Shown here: positions 8,376-18,032 of the stretch, piece after piece
Position numbering within the stretch: the first letter of the stretch is position 1
Layout of the letters: each line of letters starts with the position of its first letter
Source of the DNA: Neisseria macacae ATCC 33926
Lineage (GTDB): Bacteria; Pseudomonadota; Gammaproteobacteria; Burkholderiales; Neisseriaceae
Reading direction: 5' to 3'
NCBI RefSeq assembly: GCF_022749495.1
Contig: NZ_CP094241.1
Coordinates: forward strand, 682,001-746,000
DNA length: 64,000 nt
The notes under the pieces: generated by a model
Seen by the model: the letters and a program-made list of their open reading frames with translations, nothing else
What the model was told of the DNA's origin: nothing
Database searches by the model: none
Program-made: the position numbers and the translations under genes

Positions 8376-9482
8376 TTAGCCGTAACGCCGTTGGAAATCG
8401 CTCATAAAGTCCGCCAATGCCTGTACGCCTTCGAGCGGCATGGCGTTGTAGATGCTGGCGCGCATGCCGCCGACGGTTTTGTAGCCTTTAAGCAGGCACA
8501 GGCCTTGCAGTTCGGCTTCGAGGACGAAGCGGCGGTCGAGTTCGGCGGAGGCGGTTTGGAAGACGACGTTCATTTTGGAGCGGGCATCGGGGCGGATTCG
8601 GTTGATGTAGAAGCCGCCGCTGTTGTCGATGGCGTCGTAAAGCGTTTGGGCTTTGATGTTGTTGACGGCTTCGATTTTCTTCACGCCGCCTTGTGTCAGC
8701 AGCCAGCGGAACACTAAACCTGACATATAAATGGCGTAGGTTGACGGGGTGTTGTACATGCCGTCGCGGTTGATGTGGGAACGGTAGTTGAAAACGTCGG
8801 GAATGCTGTCGGGGCAGCGGTCGAGCAGGTCTTCTCGGGTGATGACGACGGTTGTGCCGGCAGGACCGATATTTTTTTGTGCGCCCGCGTAAATCAGCCC
8901 GTAGTCGGAAACGTCAAATTCGCGCGAGAGGATTTCGCTGGACATATCGCAAACGAGCGGCGGCAGGTCGTCTGAAAGTTTGGGAACGGTTTGGTATTGC
9001 AGACCGTTGACGGTTTCGTTGATGGCGAAGTGGACGAAGGCGGAGTTTTTGTCTATGTCCCAAGTTTCGACGGGCGGCAGGGCGGTGTAGTCGAATTGTT
9101 CGCCGCCGTGTGCCGCCAGTCGGATTTCGGCATCGGTCAGGCGGCTCATTTGTTCGTAAGCAATGCGGCTCCAGTTGCCCGTTACCACTGCGTCGGCAGA
9201 CGGAAAGCCATGCGCCAGGTTCATGGCGACCATGTTGAATTGCGTGGTCGCGCCGCCTTGCAGGAACAGGATTTTGTAGTTGGAAGGAATGTTCAGCAGC
9301 GTGCGCAGGTCTTGTTCGGCATGATGGAGGATGCTGAGAAACATTTCCGAGCGGTGGCTCATCGCCATGACGGGGAAGCCTGTGCCGTTGTAGTCGAGCA
9401 TTTCTTGTTGTGCGGTACGCAATACGGCTTCGGGCAGGACGGCGGGACCTGCGGAAAAGTTGTAGATGGGGCGGGCGGACAT
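8376..9482 (-). CDS. serC: Phosphoserine aminotransferase
   Basis: 368 residues. Pyridoxal-phosphate enzyme that makes phosphoserine from 3-phosphohydroxypyruvate (serine pathway) and serves pyridoxine synthesis. The N-terminus IYNFSAGPAVLP and the cofactor lysine in YAGAQKNIGPAG (about residue 197) are typical, and the length is standard. Single gene; a Fur-box-like sequence lies about 115 bases upstream. Confidence 0.95.
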   Translation of the reverse strand: MSARPIYNFSAGPAVLPEAVLRTAQQEMLDYNGTGFPVMAMSHRSEMFLSILHHAEQDLRTLLNIPSNYKILFLQGGATTQFNMVAMNLAHGFPSADAVVTGNWSRIAYEQMSRLTDAEIRLAAHGGEQFDYTALPPVETWDIDKNSAFVHFAINETVNGLQYQTVPKLSDDLPPLVCDMSSEILSREFDVSDYGLIYAGAQKNIGPAGTTVVITREDLLDRCPDSIPDVFNYRSHINRDGMYNTPSTYAIYMSGLVFRWLLTQGGVKKIEAVNNIKAQTLYDAIDNSGGFYINRIRPDARSKMNVVFQTASAELDRRFVLEAELQGLCLLKGYKTVGGMRASIYNAMPLEGVQALADFMSDFQRRYG

Positions 9483-9594
9483 GGCGAGGCCTTTTTGTTT
9501 CGATGATAACAGCTTTGGATTTTAGAATGACGGCGTGCTTCGTGCAAGCCGTATGGCAGGAAAATGGGGTCGTCTGAAAAAGAAAGATTGGAAA

Positions 9595-9613
9595 TAAAAT
9601 GATTATTATCAAT
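9595..9613. promoter_or_regulatory. Possible Fur box
   Basis: On the minus strand ATTGATAATAATCATTTTA matches the 19-base Fur consensus at about 13 positions. It lies between serC (minus) and rimP (plus), about 115 bases ahead of serC. AT-rich DNA gives such matches by chance, so this is weak. Confidence 0.3.
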
Positions 9614-9759
9614 GGGTAAGGTTTAATGGCGATTTTTCAGACGACCGTTTTTGTCAACAATTTTAAGCTTGGTTTTATGCTGCCAGGCGTATCCATTCTA
9701 TGAGGTCGTCTGAAAAAAGCCGCGATAAATCAACGCTTTTCTTTTGAGTGGAAAGCGGT

Positions 9760-9765
9760 TATAAT
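9760..9765 (+). promoter_or_regulatory. -10 box of the rimP-nusA-infB operon
   Basis: Perfect TATAAT; no good -35 box is seen at 16-18 bases (TTTTCT at best). Transcription would start near 9772, ahead of the leader hairpin. Confidence 0.5.
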
Positions 9766-9789
9766 AAGCCAATTTTTCAATTTTGACGA

Positions 9790-9814
9790 AAAATGGCCAC
9801 GGGGCCATTTTTTT
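9790..9814 (+). terminator. Leader terminator hairpin before rimP
   Basis: AAAATGGCC / GGCCATTTT form a perfect 9-bp stem with loop ACGG followed by a T run. It lies between the TATAAT at 9760 and the rimP ribosome site, so it is a candidate attenuator of the operon that encodes the termination factor NusA. Confidence 0.6.
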
Positions 9815-9836
9815 GTTTATGTACTCCGGGAGATTC

Positions 9837-10268
9837 ATGGATATTCAAACAATTCTCGAAAAAACCCTGCCGGGTTTGGGCTACGAACTGGTCGATTTCG
9901 AGCTGACTGCGCAAGGCACGCTGCGCGTGTTCATCGATAAGGAAGGCGGTATCACCGTCGAAGACTGCGCGACTGTCAGCAATCATTTGAGCCGCGTGTT
10001 CATGGTGGAAGACATCGATTATAAAAATCTGGAAATTTCCAGCCCCGGCCTTGACCGGCCTCTGAAAAAAGCCGCCGATTTCGTGCGCTTTGCAGGACAA
10101 CAGGCAAAAATCAAAACCCGCCTGCCGGTTGACGGACAAAAGAATTTTATCGGCCGCATCGAGGGTTGTGAAAACGATACCGTAACGCTCTCTTTCGACG
10201 GCAAAACCGCGCAAATCGGCTTGGATAATATCGATAAAGCCCGCCTGCGCCCCGAATTTAAATTTTAA
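9837..10268 (+). CDS. rimP: Ribosome maturation factor RimP
   Basis: 143 residues. Needed for 30S subunit assembly. Starts MDIQTILEKTLPGLGYEL and contains LEISSPGLDRPLKK, the central family motif; length as in meningococcus. An upstream in-frame ATG at 9783 would put the leader hairpin inside the coding region, and GGGAG sits just before the ATG at 9837, so this start is chosen. First gene of rimP-nusA-infB. Confidence 0.95.
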   Translation: MDIQTILEKTLPGLGYELVDFELTAQGTLRVFIDKEGGITVEDCATVSNHLSRVFMVEDIDYKNLEISSPGLDRPLKKAADFVRFAGQQAKIKTRLPVDGQKNFIGRIEGCENDTVTLSFDGKTAQIGLDNIDKARLRPEFKF

Positions 10269-10293
10269 AACTTGATATTGGAGATTCTAAAAA

Positions 10294-11796
10294 ATGAGTC
10301 GCGAAATGTTGCAACTTGCCGAAGCGTTGGCAAGCGAGAAAAACGTTGAAGCGGAAGTGGTATTCCAAGCATTGGAATTTGCTCTTTCTACCGCAGCCAA
10401 GAAAAAAGCCGACCGCGAGCATATGGACGTGCGCGTCGAAATCGACCGCGATACCGGCGAATACCATACTTACCGCCGCTGGCTGATTGTTGCCGACGAG
10501 GATTACACCTATCCCGACCTGGAAAAAACCATCGAAGAAATCCAAGAAGAAATTCCGGGTACCGACATTCAAATCGGCGACTACTACGAAGAAACGCTGC
10601 CGAACGAAGGCTTTGGCCGCCAAGCCGCGCAAACTGCCAAACAAATCATCCTGCAACGCATCCGCGATGCCGAGCGCGAGCAAAATCTGAACGAATTCTT
10701 GGCCGTTAAGGAAGACATCGTTTCAGGTACGGTAAAACGCGTAGAGCGCCACGGCATCATCGTCGAAGTCGTTCCGGGCAAGCTGGACGCGCTGATTCCG
10801 CGCGAACAAATGATTCCGCGTGAAAACTTCCGCGGCGGCGACCGTATCCGCGCGCTGTTTTTGCGTGTGGACGAAATCGGCAACACTGGCCGCAAACAAG
10901 TCATCCTCAGCCGTACTTCGGGCGATTTCCTCGCAAAACTGTACGAAATGGAAGTACCTGAAATTGCAGACGGTTTGTTGGAAATCCGCGAAGTGGCGCG
11001 CGATCCGGGCCAACGTGCGAAAGTGGCGGTCAAAGCCAACGACCAACGCATCGATCCGCAAGGCACTTGTATCGGCGTGCGCGGCTCCCGTGTGAACGCC
11101 GTCAGCAACGAATTGGCAGGCGAGCGCATTGATGTGGTGCTGTGGTCGTCTGAAACTGCCGAGTTCGTGATGAACGCACTGTCTCCTGCCGAAGTCAGCC
11201 GTATCGTGATTGACGAAGACAAACACGCGGTTGACGTGATTGTCGCCGAAGACCAGCTTGCGCTTGCTATCGGCCGCGGCGGTCAAAACGTGCGCTTGGC
11301 ATCTGATTTGACAGGTTGGCAGTTGAACATCATGACTGTCGAAGAAGCGGACGAACGCACTGCTGCCGAAGACGCAGCCATCCGCGACCTCTTCACCGCG
11401 CATCTGAACATCGACGACGAAACCGCCGATATTTTGGTAGAAGAAGGTTTTGCCACGCTGGAAGAAGTTGCTTACGTTCCGGCTGCCGAATTGCTCGCCA
11501 TCGAAGGCTTTGACGAAGAAATCGTCGAAACCCTGCGCAACCGCGCGCGCGATGCGATTCTGACCATGGCGATTGCGTCCGAAGAGAAGCTGGAAGAAGT
11601 TTCAGACGACATGCGCAATCTGGACGGCGTAGATTCCGATATGCTCCGCAAACTGGCGGAAGCCGGCGTAACCACCCGCGACGATCTGGCGGAACTGGCC
11701 GTTGACGAACTGATTGAAATAACCGGTGTAGATGAAGAAGCGGCGAAAAAAGTGATTCTTGCCGCCCGCGAACACTGGTTTACTGAAGAGAACTAA
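10294..11796 (+). CDS. nusA: Transcription termination/antitermination protein NusA
   Basis: 500 residues. Binds RNA polymerase and nascent RNA, promoting pausing, termination or antitermination. The order is N-terminal polymerase-binding domain (1-125), S1 domain (about 130-200), two KH domains (about 230-345; IGRGGQNVRLAS is a KH loop) and two acidic helix-hairpin-helix repeats at the C-terminus. Its stop overlaps the upstream infB ATG by one base. Confidence 0.97.
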   Translation: MSREMLQLAEALASEKNVEAEVVFQALEFALSTAAKKKADREHMDVRVEIDRDTGEYHTYRRWLIVADEDYTYPDLEKTIEEIQEEIPGTDIQIGDYYEETLPNEGFGRQAAQTAKQIILQRIRDAEREQNLNEFLAVKEDIVSGTVKRVERHGIIVEVVPGKLDALIPREQMIPRENFRGGDRIRALFLRVDEIGNTGRKQVILSRTSGDFLAKLYEMEVPEIADGLLEIREVARDPGQRAKVAVKANDQRIDPQGTCIGVRGSRVNAVSNELAGERIDVVLWSSETAEFVMNALSPAEVSRIVIDEDKHAVDVIVAEDQLALAIGRGGQNVRLASDLTGWQLNIMTVEEADERTAAEDAAIRDLFTAHLNIDDETADILVEEGFATLEEVAYVPAAELLAIEGFDEEIVETLRNRARDAILTMAIASEEKLEEVSDDMRNLDGVDSDMLRKLAEAGVTTRDDLAELAVDELIEITGVDEEAAKKVILAAREHWFTEEN

Positions 11797-11807
11797 TGGG
11801 GGTACAG

Positions 11808-14714
11808 ATGAGTAACACAACCGTAGAACAATTTGCCGCCGAACTGAAACGCCCCGTCGATGATTTGCTGAAACAACTGAAAGAAGCCGGCGTCAATAAA
11901 AACAGCGGCAGCGATTCCCTGACGCTGGACGACAAACAACTGCTGAACGCCTATCTGAAAAAGAAAAACGGCAATGACGGCGGAACCATCAGCATCCGCC
12001 GCAAAAAAACCGAAGTCAGCACTGTCAGCGGCGTCAAAGTCGAACGCAAACGCGGCCGTTCCGTAACGATTCCTTCGCCGGAAGAGCTTGCCGCCGAAGC
12101 TAAAGCCAAAGCAGTAGCTGAAGCGCAAAAAGCCGAGCAGACAGAAGCGAAAGACCAAGCCACAGAACAGGCAAAAGCCGAAGCTGAGGCCGCCGCCCGT
12201 GCCGAAGCGCGTGCGAAAGCCGAAGCGGAAGCTGCGAAGTTGAAGGCTGCCAAAGCGGCAAAAGCCGAGCCGAAAGCCAAAGCGGAAGAAGCAAAACCTG
12301 TTGAAGCGGCTGAAAAACCTGCCGAAGTGAAAGCAGCTGAAAGCAAAGCCGACGACAAACCGGCAGAACCTGCTGCACAAGCAGTTCAGGCTGAAGACAA
12401 ACCTGCCCAAAGGTCGTCTGAAAAACCTGCCGAAGGCAAAGCCAAGCCTAAACAAGACAAAGGCAATAAAGGCAAAGACGCGAAAAAAGCAGCCAAACCC
12501 GCTGCCCCTGCCGCTCCGCAACCTGTGGTCAGCGCGGAAGAGCAAGCGCAACGCGACGAAGAAGCACGCCGCGCCGCCGCTTTACGCGCCCATCAAGAAG
12601 CCTTGTTGAAAGAAAAACAAGAGCGTCAGGCGCGCCGCGAAGCCATGAAACAACAGGCGGATCAGCAAGCCAAGCCCGCAGCCGAAGCCAAAGCTGCCGA
12701 GCAGCGCAAGCCTGCCGAAAAAGCCAAAGCCGCGCCCGCAGAAGGCAAAGCCGCTAATCCTGCCCGTGCGAAAAAAGAAGACCGCCACAACCGCGACGAT
12801 GACAACCAAGGCCGAAACGCCAAAGGCAAAGGCGGTAAAGGCGGACGCGACCGCAATGCGCGCAACGGCGACGACGAGCGCGTACGCAGCGGTAAAAAAG
12901 GTAAGAAACTCAAACTCGAGCCGAACCAACACGCCTTCCAAGCGCCGACCGAACCTGTCGTACACGAAGTCTTGGTTCCTGAAACCATTACCGTTGCCGA
13001 TTTGGCGCACAAAATGGCAGTCAAAGGCGTGGAAGTGGTCAAAGCCCTGATGAAAATGGGCATGATGGTCACCATCAACCAATCCATCGACCAAGACACC
13101 GCCCTGATTGTGGTGGAAGAACTCGGCCACATCGGCAAACCTGCCGCCGCCGACGATCCCGAAGCATTCTTGGATGAAGGCGTGGAAGCTGTGGAAGCCG
13201 AAGCGCTGCCACGTCCGCCGGTGGTTACCGTCATGGGTCACGTCGACCACGGTAAAACCTCGCTGTTGGACTACATCCGCCGCGCCAAAGTGGTACAAGG
13301 CGAAGCGGGTGGCATTACCCAGCACATCGGCGCATACCACGTTGAAACCCCGCGCGGCGTGATTACCTTCTTAGATACCCCGGGTCACGAAGCGTTTACC
13401 GCCATGCGCGCGCGCGGTGCGAAAGCAACCGACATCGTGATTCTCGTGGTCGCAGCTGACGACGGCGTGATGCCGCAAACCATCGAAGCCATTGCCCACG
13501 CTAAAGCAGCGGGCGTACCGATGGTGGTTGCCGTCAACAAAATCGATAAAGAAGCTGCCAACCCCGAGCGCATCCGCCAAGAGTTGACCGCACACGAAGT
13601 CGTGCCGGACGAATGGGGCGGCGATGTACAATTTATCGACGTTTCCGCCAAAAAAGGCATCAATATCGACGCGTTGCTCGAAGCCGTATTGCTTGAAGCC
13701 GAAGTTTTGGAACTGACCGCCCCTGTCGATGCACCCGCCAAAGGCATCATCGTTGAGGCACGTTTGGACAAAGGCCGCGGCGCGGTCGCCACCCTCTTGG
13801 TGCAAAGCGGTACGCTGAAAAAAGGCGATATGCTGCTTGCCGGCACCGCGTTCGGTAAAATCCGCGCGATGGTCGATGAAAACGGTAAAGCCGTCAACGA
13901 AGCCGGCCCGTCCATTCCGGTCGAAATCCTCGGCTTGTCCGACGTGCCGAATGCCGGCGAAGACGCAATGGTGTTGGCAGACGAGAAAAAAGCCCGCGAA
14001 ATCGCGCTCTTCCGCCAAGGCAAATACCGCGACGTGCGCCTTGCCAAACAGCAGGCGGCGAAGCTGGAAAATATGTTCAACAACATGGGCGAAAACCAAG
14101 CCCAATCCTTGTCGGTCATCATCAAAGCAGACGTACAAGGTTCTTACGAAGCTTTGGCGGGCAGCCTGAAAAAACTGTCCACAGACGAAGTGAAAGTGAA
14201 CGTATTGCACAGCGGCGTGGGCGGTATTACCGAATCGGACGTCAACCTTGCCATCGCTTCAGGCGCGTTCATCATCGGCTTTAACGTGCGTGCAGACGCT
14301 TCTTCGCGCAAACTTGCCGAAAATGAAAACGTGGAAATCCGCTACTACAACATCATTTACGATGCCATTGACGACGTCAAAGCAGCCATGAGCGGCATGC
14401 TGGCGCCGGAAGAGAAAGAGCAGGTTACCGGTATGGTCGAAATCCGTCAGGTCATCAGCGTATCCAAAGTCGGCAACATCGCAGGCTGTATGGTTACCGA
14501 CGGCGTGGTCAAACGTGATTCCCATATCCGCCTCATCCGCAACAACGTGGTCATCCACACCGGCGAACTGTCTTCTTTGAAACGCTACAAAGACGACGTC
14601 AAAGAAGTCCGCATGGGCTTCGAGTGCGGCTTGATGATCAAAGGCTACAACGAAATTATGGAAGGCGACCAACTGGAATGCTTCGACATCGTCGAAGTTG
14701 CCCGTTCGCTGTAA
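11808..14714 (+). CDS. infB: Translation initiation factor IF-2
   Basis: 968 residues. GTPase that brings initiator tRNA to the 30S subunit. An N-terminal IF2N domain (1-50) is followed by a long Ala/Lys/Glu-rich linker (about 90-370), then the G domain with GHVDHGKTSLL (about 476), DTPGHE and NKID, and the C-terminal domains. The ATG at 11796 overlaps the nusA stop, but GGGGG before 11808 and the family N-terminus MSNTTVEQFAAEL favour 11808. One DUS inside the linker is read as RSSEK, showing coding use of the uptake signal. Confidence 0.96.
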   Translation: MSNTTVEQFAAELKRPVDDLLKQLKEAGVNKNSGSDSLTLDDKQLLNAYLKKKNGNDGGTISIRRKKTEVSTVSGVKVERKRGRSVTIPSPEELAAEAKAKAVAEAQKAEQTEAKDQATEQAKAEAEAAARAEARAKAEAEAAKLKAAKAAKAEPKAKAEEAKPVEAAEKPAEVKAAESKADDKPAEPAAQAVQAEDKPAQRSSEKPAEGKAKPKQDKGNKGKDAKKAAKPAAPAAPQPVVSAEEQAQRDEEARRAAALRAHQEALLKEKQERQARREAMKQQADQQAKPAAEAKAAEQRKPAEKAKAAPAEGKAANPARAKKEDRHNRDDDNQGRNAKGKGGKGGRDRNARNGDDERVRSGKKGKKLKLEPNQHAFQAPTEPVVHEVLVPETITVADLAHKMAVKGVEVVKALMKMGMMVTINQSIDQDTALIVVEELGHIGKPAAADDPEAFLDEGVEAVEAEALPRPPVVTVMGHVDHGKTSLLDYIRRAKVVQGEAGGITQHIGAYHVETPRGVITFLDTPGHEAFTAMRARGAKATDIVILVVAADDGVMPQTIEAIAHAKAAGVPMVVAVNKIDKEAANPERIRQELTAHEVVPDEWGGDVQFIDVSAKKGINIDALLEAVLLEAEVLELTAPVDAPAKGIIVEARLDKGRGAVATLLVQSGTLKKGDMLLAGTAFGKIRAMVDENGKAVNEAGPSIPVEILGLSDVPNAGEDAMVLADEKKAREIALFRQGKYRDVRLAKQQAAKLENMFNNMGENQAQSLSVIIKADVQGSYEALAGSLKKLSTDEVKVNVLHSGVGGITESDVNLAIASGAFIIGFNVRADASSRKLAENENVEIRYYNIIYDAIDDVKAAMSGMLAPEEKEQVTGMVEIRQVISVSKVGNIAGCMVTDGVVKRDSHIRLIRNNVVIHTGELSSLKRYKDDVKEVRMGFECGLMIKGYNEIMEGDQLECFDIVEVARSL

Positions 14715-14729
14715 TTTCCCGTTGTAAAT

Positions 14730-14777
14730 AAAAGGTCGTCTGAAAACCTCATCCATTAGGTTTTCAGACGACCTTTT
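14730..14777. terminator. Paired-DUS terminator after infB
   Basis: AAAAGGTCGTCTGAAAACCT and its inverted copy around a 9-base loop; ends the rimP-nusA-infB operon. Confidence 0.75.
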
Positions 14778-15065
14778 CGTTTTATAGCGGATTGGATTGG
14801 CGCAGTACGGCGTTGCCCACCGCTTAATCTTGATTTGAATTCAATTCGGCATAAATGATAAACAAATTAATCAATTGAAATATAAATTCCGATTAAATAA
14901 TGTTTTGAGAAAGAGTTAGAACTTGTTGAGGATAAAGCAGTCTAAGGAAGCCACGCAGTTCGACTGCGTGTAACGATTCAATCAATAAATTACGATCCCC
15001 CCAATCTGGTTATTTATCCCATCTCTCCGGATAGGCAACCGTCAGCTCACGGAAAAAATAATATC
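14778..15065. other. AT-rich gap with Correia remnant and hairpin before the RTX gene
   Basis: At 14784-14815 a decayed Correia end is followed by CAGTACGGCGTTGCC of the Correia core. CACGCAGT-TCG-ACTGCGTG at 14954-14972 is a perfect 8-bp hairpin. The rest is AT-rich with no gene and no clear promoter. Confidence 0.5.
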
Positions 15066-17834
15066 ATGGATACAAAACAAGTCTTTCGCGCAATCGTTTC
15101 TGAAGAAGCCGCCGCACACTCCGCATCTTTGGAAAAGTCATCCGAACCCAAGGTTTTTCAAGGAACCAAGGGCAATGATGTCTATTATGCCACCCATACC
15201 GCAGACAACATTGTGGAAAAGGCAAATGAAGGACAGGATACCGTTTATAGCAATGTCAGCTACACCTTGCCGAACAATGTTGAAAACTTGGTTTTGACCG
15301 GTTCGGATAATATTTATGGCGCGGGCAACAATTCAGACAACGTATTGGTCGGCAACAGCGGCAACAACCGCCTGTATAGCGGGCGCGGCAATGATACGGT
15401 TTACGGGGGCGCAGGTCACGACAACATCAACGGGGGAGAAGGCGACGACCAACTGTTCGGCGATGAAGGCAACGATATCCTGGACGGCGCGGCAGGAAAC
15501 GACGTATTGCAAGGGGGTGAAGGCAACGATACCTATTTGTTCGGCGAAAAAAGCGGCAATGATACAGTAATCGACCGCCAAGGCAGCAACAGCATCCGCT
15601 TTTTAGACGGCCTCAGCGCAGACGATCTGACGGTTACCGCCGTGCGCAATGCAGAAGGCGGACAGGACTGGCGTATCGCAGTGAAACACACCCAATCCGT
15701 CCTGACCATTTCCAATCAATACCAAGAAGGCAGCAATATGCCTTCCGTCCAACGGTTTGTTTTCGCAAACGGCACATTAAACCTCAACCAATTCATCAAA
15801 GCCACCCAAGCGCAAGTAGAAATACGCGACAATGCAGGCGAACGTATTGAAGGCACGGATGGAAACGACGCGCTGAACGGCACCGTCGGCAACGACGTCA
15901 TCGACGGTAAAGCAGGCGCGGACATGATGCGCGGCGGCATCGGAGACGATACTTACTATGTGGATAACGCAAAAGATGTTGTCGTTGAGAATAGCGGCGA
16001 AGGCAATGATACCGTGATCAGCAGCGTTTCTTATACCGCTTCAACCCATGTTGAAAACGTTACCCTGACCGGCAACGCCAATATCTACGCGGCAGGCAAC
16101 AACAGCAATAACACCCTGACCGGCAACAGCGGACACAACCGACTCAATAGCGGCCGCGGCAACGATACCGTTTACGGCATGGGCGGCAACGACAACATTA
16201 ACGGCGGCGACGGCAATGACTACTTGGACGGCGGCGATGGCAACGACACCATCAACGGCGACGCAGGCGACGACACTTTAATCGGAGGAGCAGGCAAAGA
16301 TATGTTGAAAGGCGGAACAGGCAACGACACCTATATTTACGGCAGCGACGATACGATTATCGACAATCAAGGCAACAATACCCTGAAGTTTTCAGACGAC
16401 CTCCGTGTCAGCGACATCAAAGTAAACGTCATCGACAATGCCGACGGCAGCAAAAACTGGGAAATCACATCCGCCAACGGCTCTGCCACCATTCAAAACC
16501 AAGTTGACGCCAAAGGGCATATTTCCATCAACCAATTCCAATTCCTCGGCGAAAACTATACAGCCGAAACCCTGCTCAAAGCCGTCAACACCGGAAAAGC
16601 CGACCAAGGCATCAAAAATGAAGGCACACCGAACGACGATGTGATTGTCGGCAGCAAGTTTAATGACGAATTAAGCTCCGGCACAGACGGCAGGGACGTG
16701 ATCTACGGCATGGACGGTGACGACATTATCCGAGACGAAGGCACGACCTACTGGGGCAACGAATGGTCTTCAGACGACAAACTGTACGGCGGAAACGGCA
16801 ATGACAAACTGTATGCGCGGGTCGGAGCCGATTACCTCGACGGCGGCGCAGGCGACGATTATCTGGAAGGCGGAGACGGGCGCGATACCTATGTCTTCGG
16901 CAAAGGATACGGACACGACACCATTTTCGACTTCGGTTTCGATATCGACGAAGAATTCAATCCCACCTCCATCAGTAACGCCGTAAAATTTACCGGCGGC
17001 TTGACATTGGATGACTTGAATATTTCCGTGACCCCGGGCTACGACAAAACCGGCATCGACTACACGCCCGATCCGTTTGACTACACCATCAACCCCCGTC
17101 TGAACGGCAACACATGGACCGTTTCCATCAAAGGCAGCAATGACGTATTGACGATTAAAAACCAAATGGGTTCGCAAGGCGCCATATCCGAGTTCCAATT
17201 CGACAACGGCACATACAGCACGGAACAAATCATCGAACATTTCGGTTTGAAAGTATCCCATGTCCGCAAAGACGGCACGATTATTCAATACCTGAATGAC
17301 GACAGCGATACCTTTGAGCAACGGCTGTACGAAGGTTCCAACCGCATTATTCACGGCACCGACAACGGCGACACCGTCAGCGTTTCAGGCAACTACGGCG
17401 GCAAAACCACCTTTATCGGCGGCAGCGGCGACGATACCGTCAAAGTCGGACACGACAGCACCATTGATGCCGGCGCAGGCAATGACACCATTTCCGGCGG
17501 CAGCTATGCCAATACGATTACCTTCGGCAAAGGCAGCGGGCATGACAAATTGTCACTGAACGCAAGCGGCGAGGACAATACCGTATTGTTCTCAGGCAAT
17601 CTGACGCTGAAAGACATCGATTTGGAAATCAATAAAGCAGGAAACAACAAAGAGAACTGGGTGGTCAAACTCAAAGGCAGCGACGACACCCTGACCGTCT
17701 TGGATGCCGTCCACTCCTCAGATGGCGGCGATACCGTAGATGCGTTCAAGTTTGCCGCCTCAGGCGAAACATACAGCATGTCGCAATTCCTGACCGCTTT
17801 GGGACACGATACCGCCCATCAAGGCGTTTTGTAA
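15066..17834 (+). CDS. RTX-type calcium-binding repeat protein, likely secreted
   Basis: 922 residues. Glycine-rich nonapeptide repeats of the hemolysin type (GGxGxDxL), such as GGAGHDNINGGEGDDQLFGD near 118-137, bind calcium and fold outside the cell after type I secretion. Two large modules are related: residues about 55-150 and 312-410 share the pattern DTVYSNVSYT...VENLVLTG...GNNRLYSGRGNDTVYG. Further repeats lie near 550-620 and 770-820. No signal peptide, pore-forming or enzymatic domain is recognised, and no type I transporter is in the window, so the exporter must be elsewhere. Ribosome site weak. Function unknown. Confidence 0.85.
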   Translation: MDTKQVFRAIVSEEAAAHSASLEKSSEPKVFQGTKGNDVYYATHTADNIVEKANEGQDTVYSNVSYTLPNNVENLVLTGSDNIYGAGNNSDNVLVGNSGNNRLYSGRGNDTVYGGAGHDNINGGEGDDQLFGDEGNDILDGAAGNDVLQGGEGNDTYLFGEKSGNDTVIDRQGSNSIRFLDGLSADDLTVTAVRNAEGGQDWRIAVKHTQSVLTISNQYQEGSNMPSVQRFVFANGTLNLNQFIKATQAQVEIRDNAGERIEGTDGNDALNGTVGNDVIDGKAGADMMRGGIGDDTYYVDNAKDVVVENSGEGNDTVISSVSYTASTHVENVTLTGNANIYAAGNNSNNTLTGNSGHNRLNSGRGNDTVYGMGGNDNINGGDGNDYLDGGDGNDTINGDAGDDTLIGGAGKDMLKGGTGNDTYIYGSDDTIIDNQGNNTLKFSDDLRVSDIKVNVIDNADGSKNWEITSANGSATIQNQVDAKGHISINQFQFLGENYTAETLLKAVNTGKADQGIKNEGTPNDDVIVGSKFNDELSSGTDGRDVIYGMDGDDIIRDEGTTYWGNEWSSDDKLYGGNGNDKLYARVGADYLDGGAGDDYLEGGDGRDTYVFGKGYGHDTIFDFGFDIDEEFNPTSISNAVKFTGGLTLDDLNISVTPGYDKTGIDYTPDPFDYTINPRLNGNTWTVSIKGSNDVLTIKNQMGSQGAISEFQFDNGTYSTEQIIEHFGLKVSHVRKDGTIIQYLNDDSDTFEQRLYEGSNRIIHGTDNGDTVSVSGNYGGKTTFIGGSGDDTVKVGHDSTIDAGAGNDTISGGSYANTITFGKGSGHDKLSLNASGEDNTVLFSGNLTLKDIDLEINKAGNNKENWVVKLKGSDDTLTVLDAVHSSDGGDTVDAFKFAASGETYSMSQFLTALGHDTAHQGVL

Positions 17835-17874
17835 GTTTCACAAAGCAATACGGCAGCATTGTCGATTGATTTGT

Positions 17875-17914
17875 TTTTTCAGACGACCCCTGAAGGACTA
17901 GGGGTCGTCTGAAA
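17875..17914. terminator. Paired-DUS terminator after the RTX gene
   Basis: Inverted DUS pair with CCCC/GGGG extension of the stem. Confidence 0.7.
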
Positions 17915-18032
17915 CTTTATTGTGTGGCGATGAACTATAAAGTGGGAACAGTCCGTCTGATTTTGACTGGGTTGCTTGGGGAACAGGGTAAAGTAAGAAT
18001 ATGATTGATGTCCAAAAATAAGGAATAAACCG

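Noticed and set aside
14950..14975. Hairpin CACGCAGT-TCG-ACTGCGTG as an attachment site or tRNA fragment
   Set aside because: No tRNA arms, no integrase and no second copy in the window; left as an unexplained hairpin.
15400..16350. Possible DNA-level tandem repeat or CRISPR in the RTX region
   Set aside because: The repeats are protein-level GGxGxDxx nonapeptides with varied codons, not exact DNA repeats with spacers.
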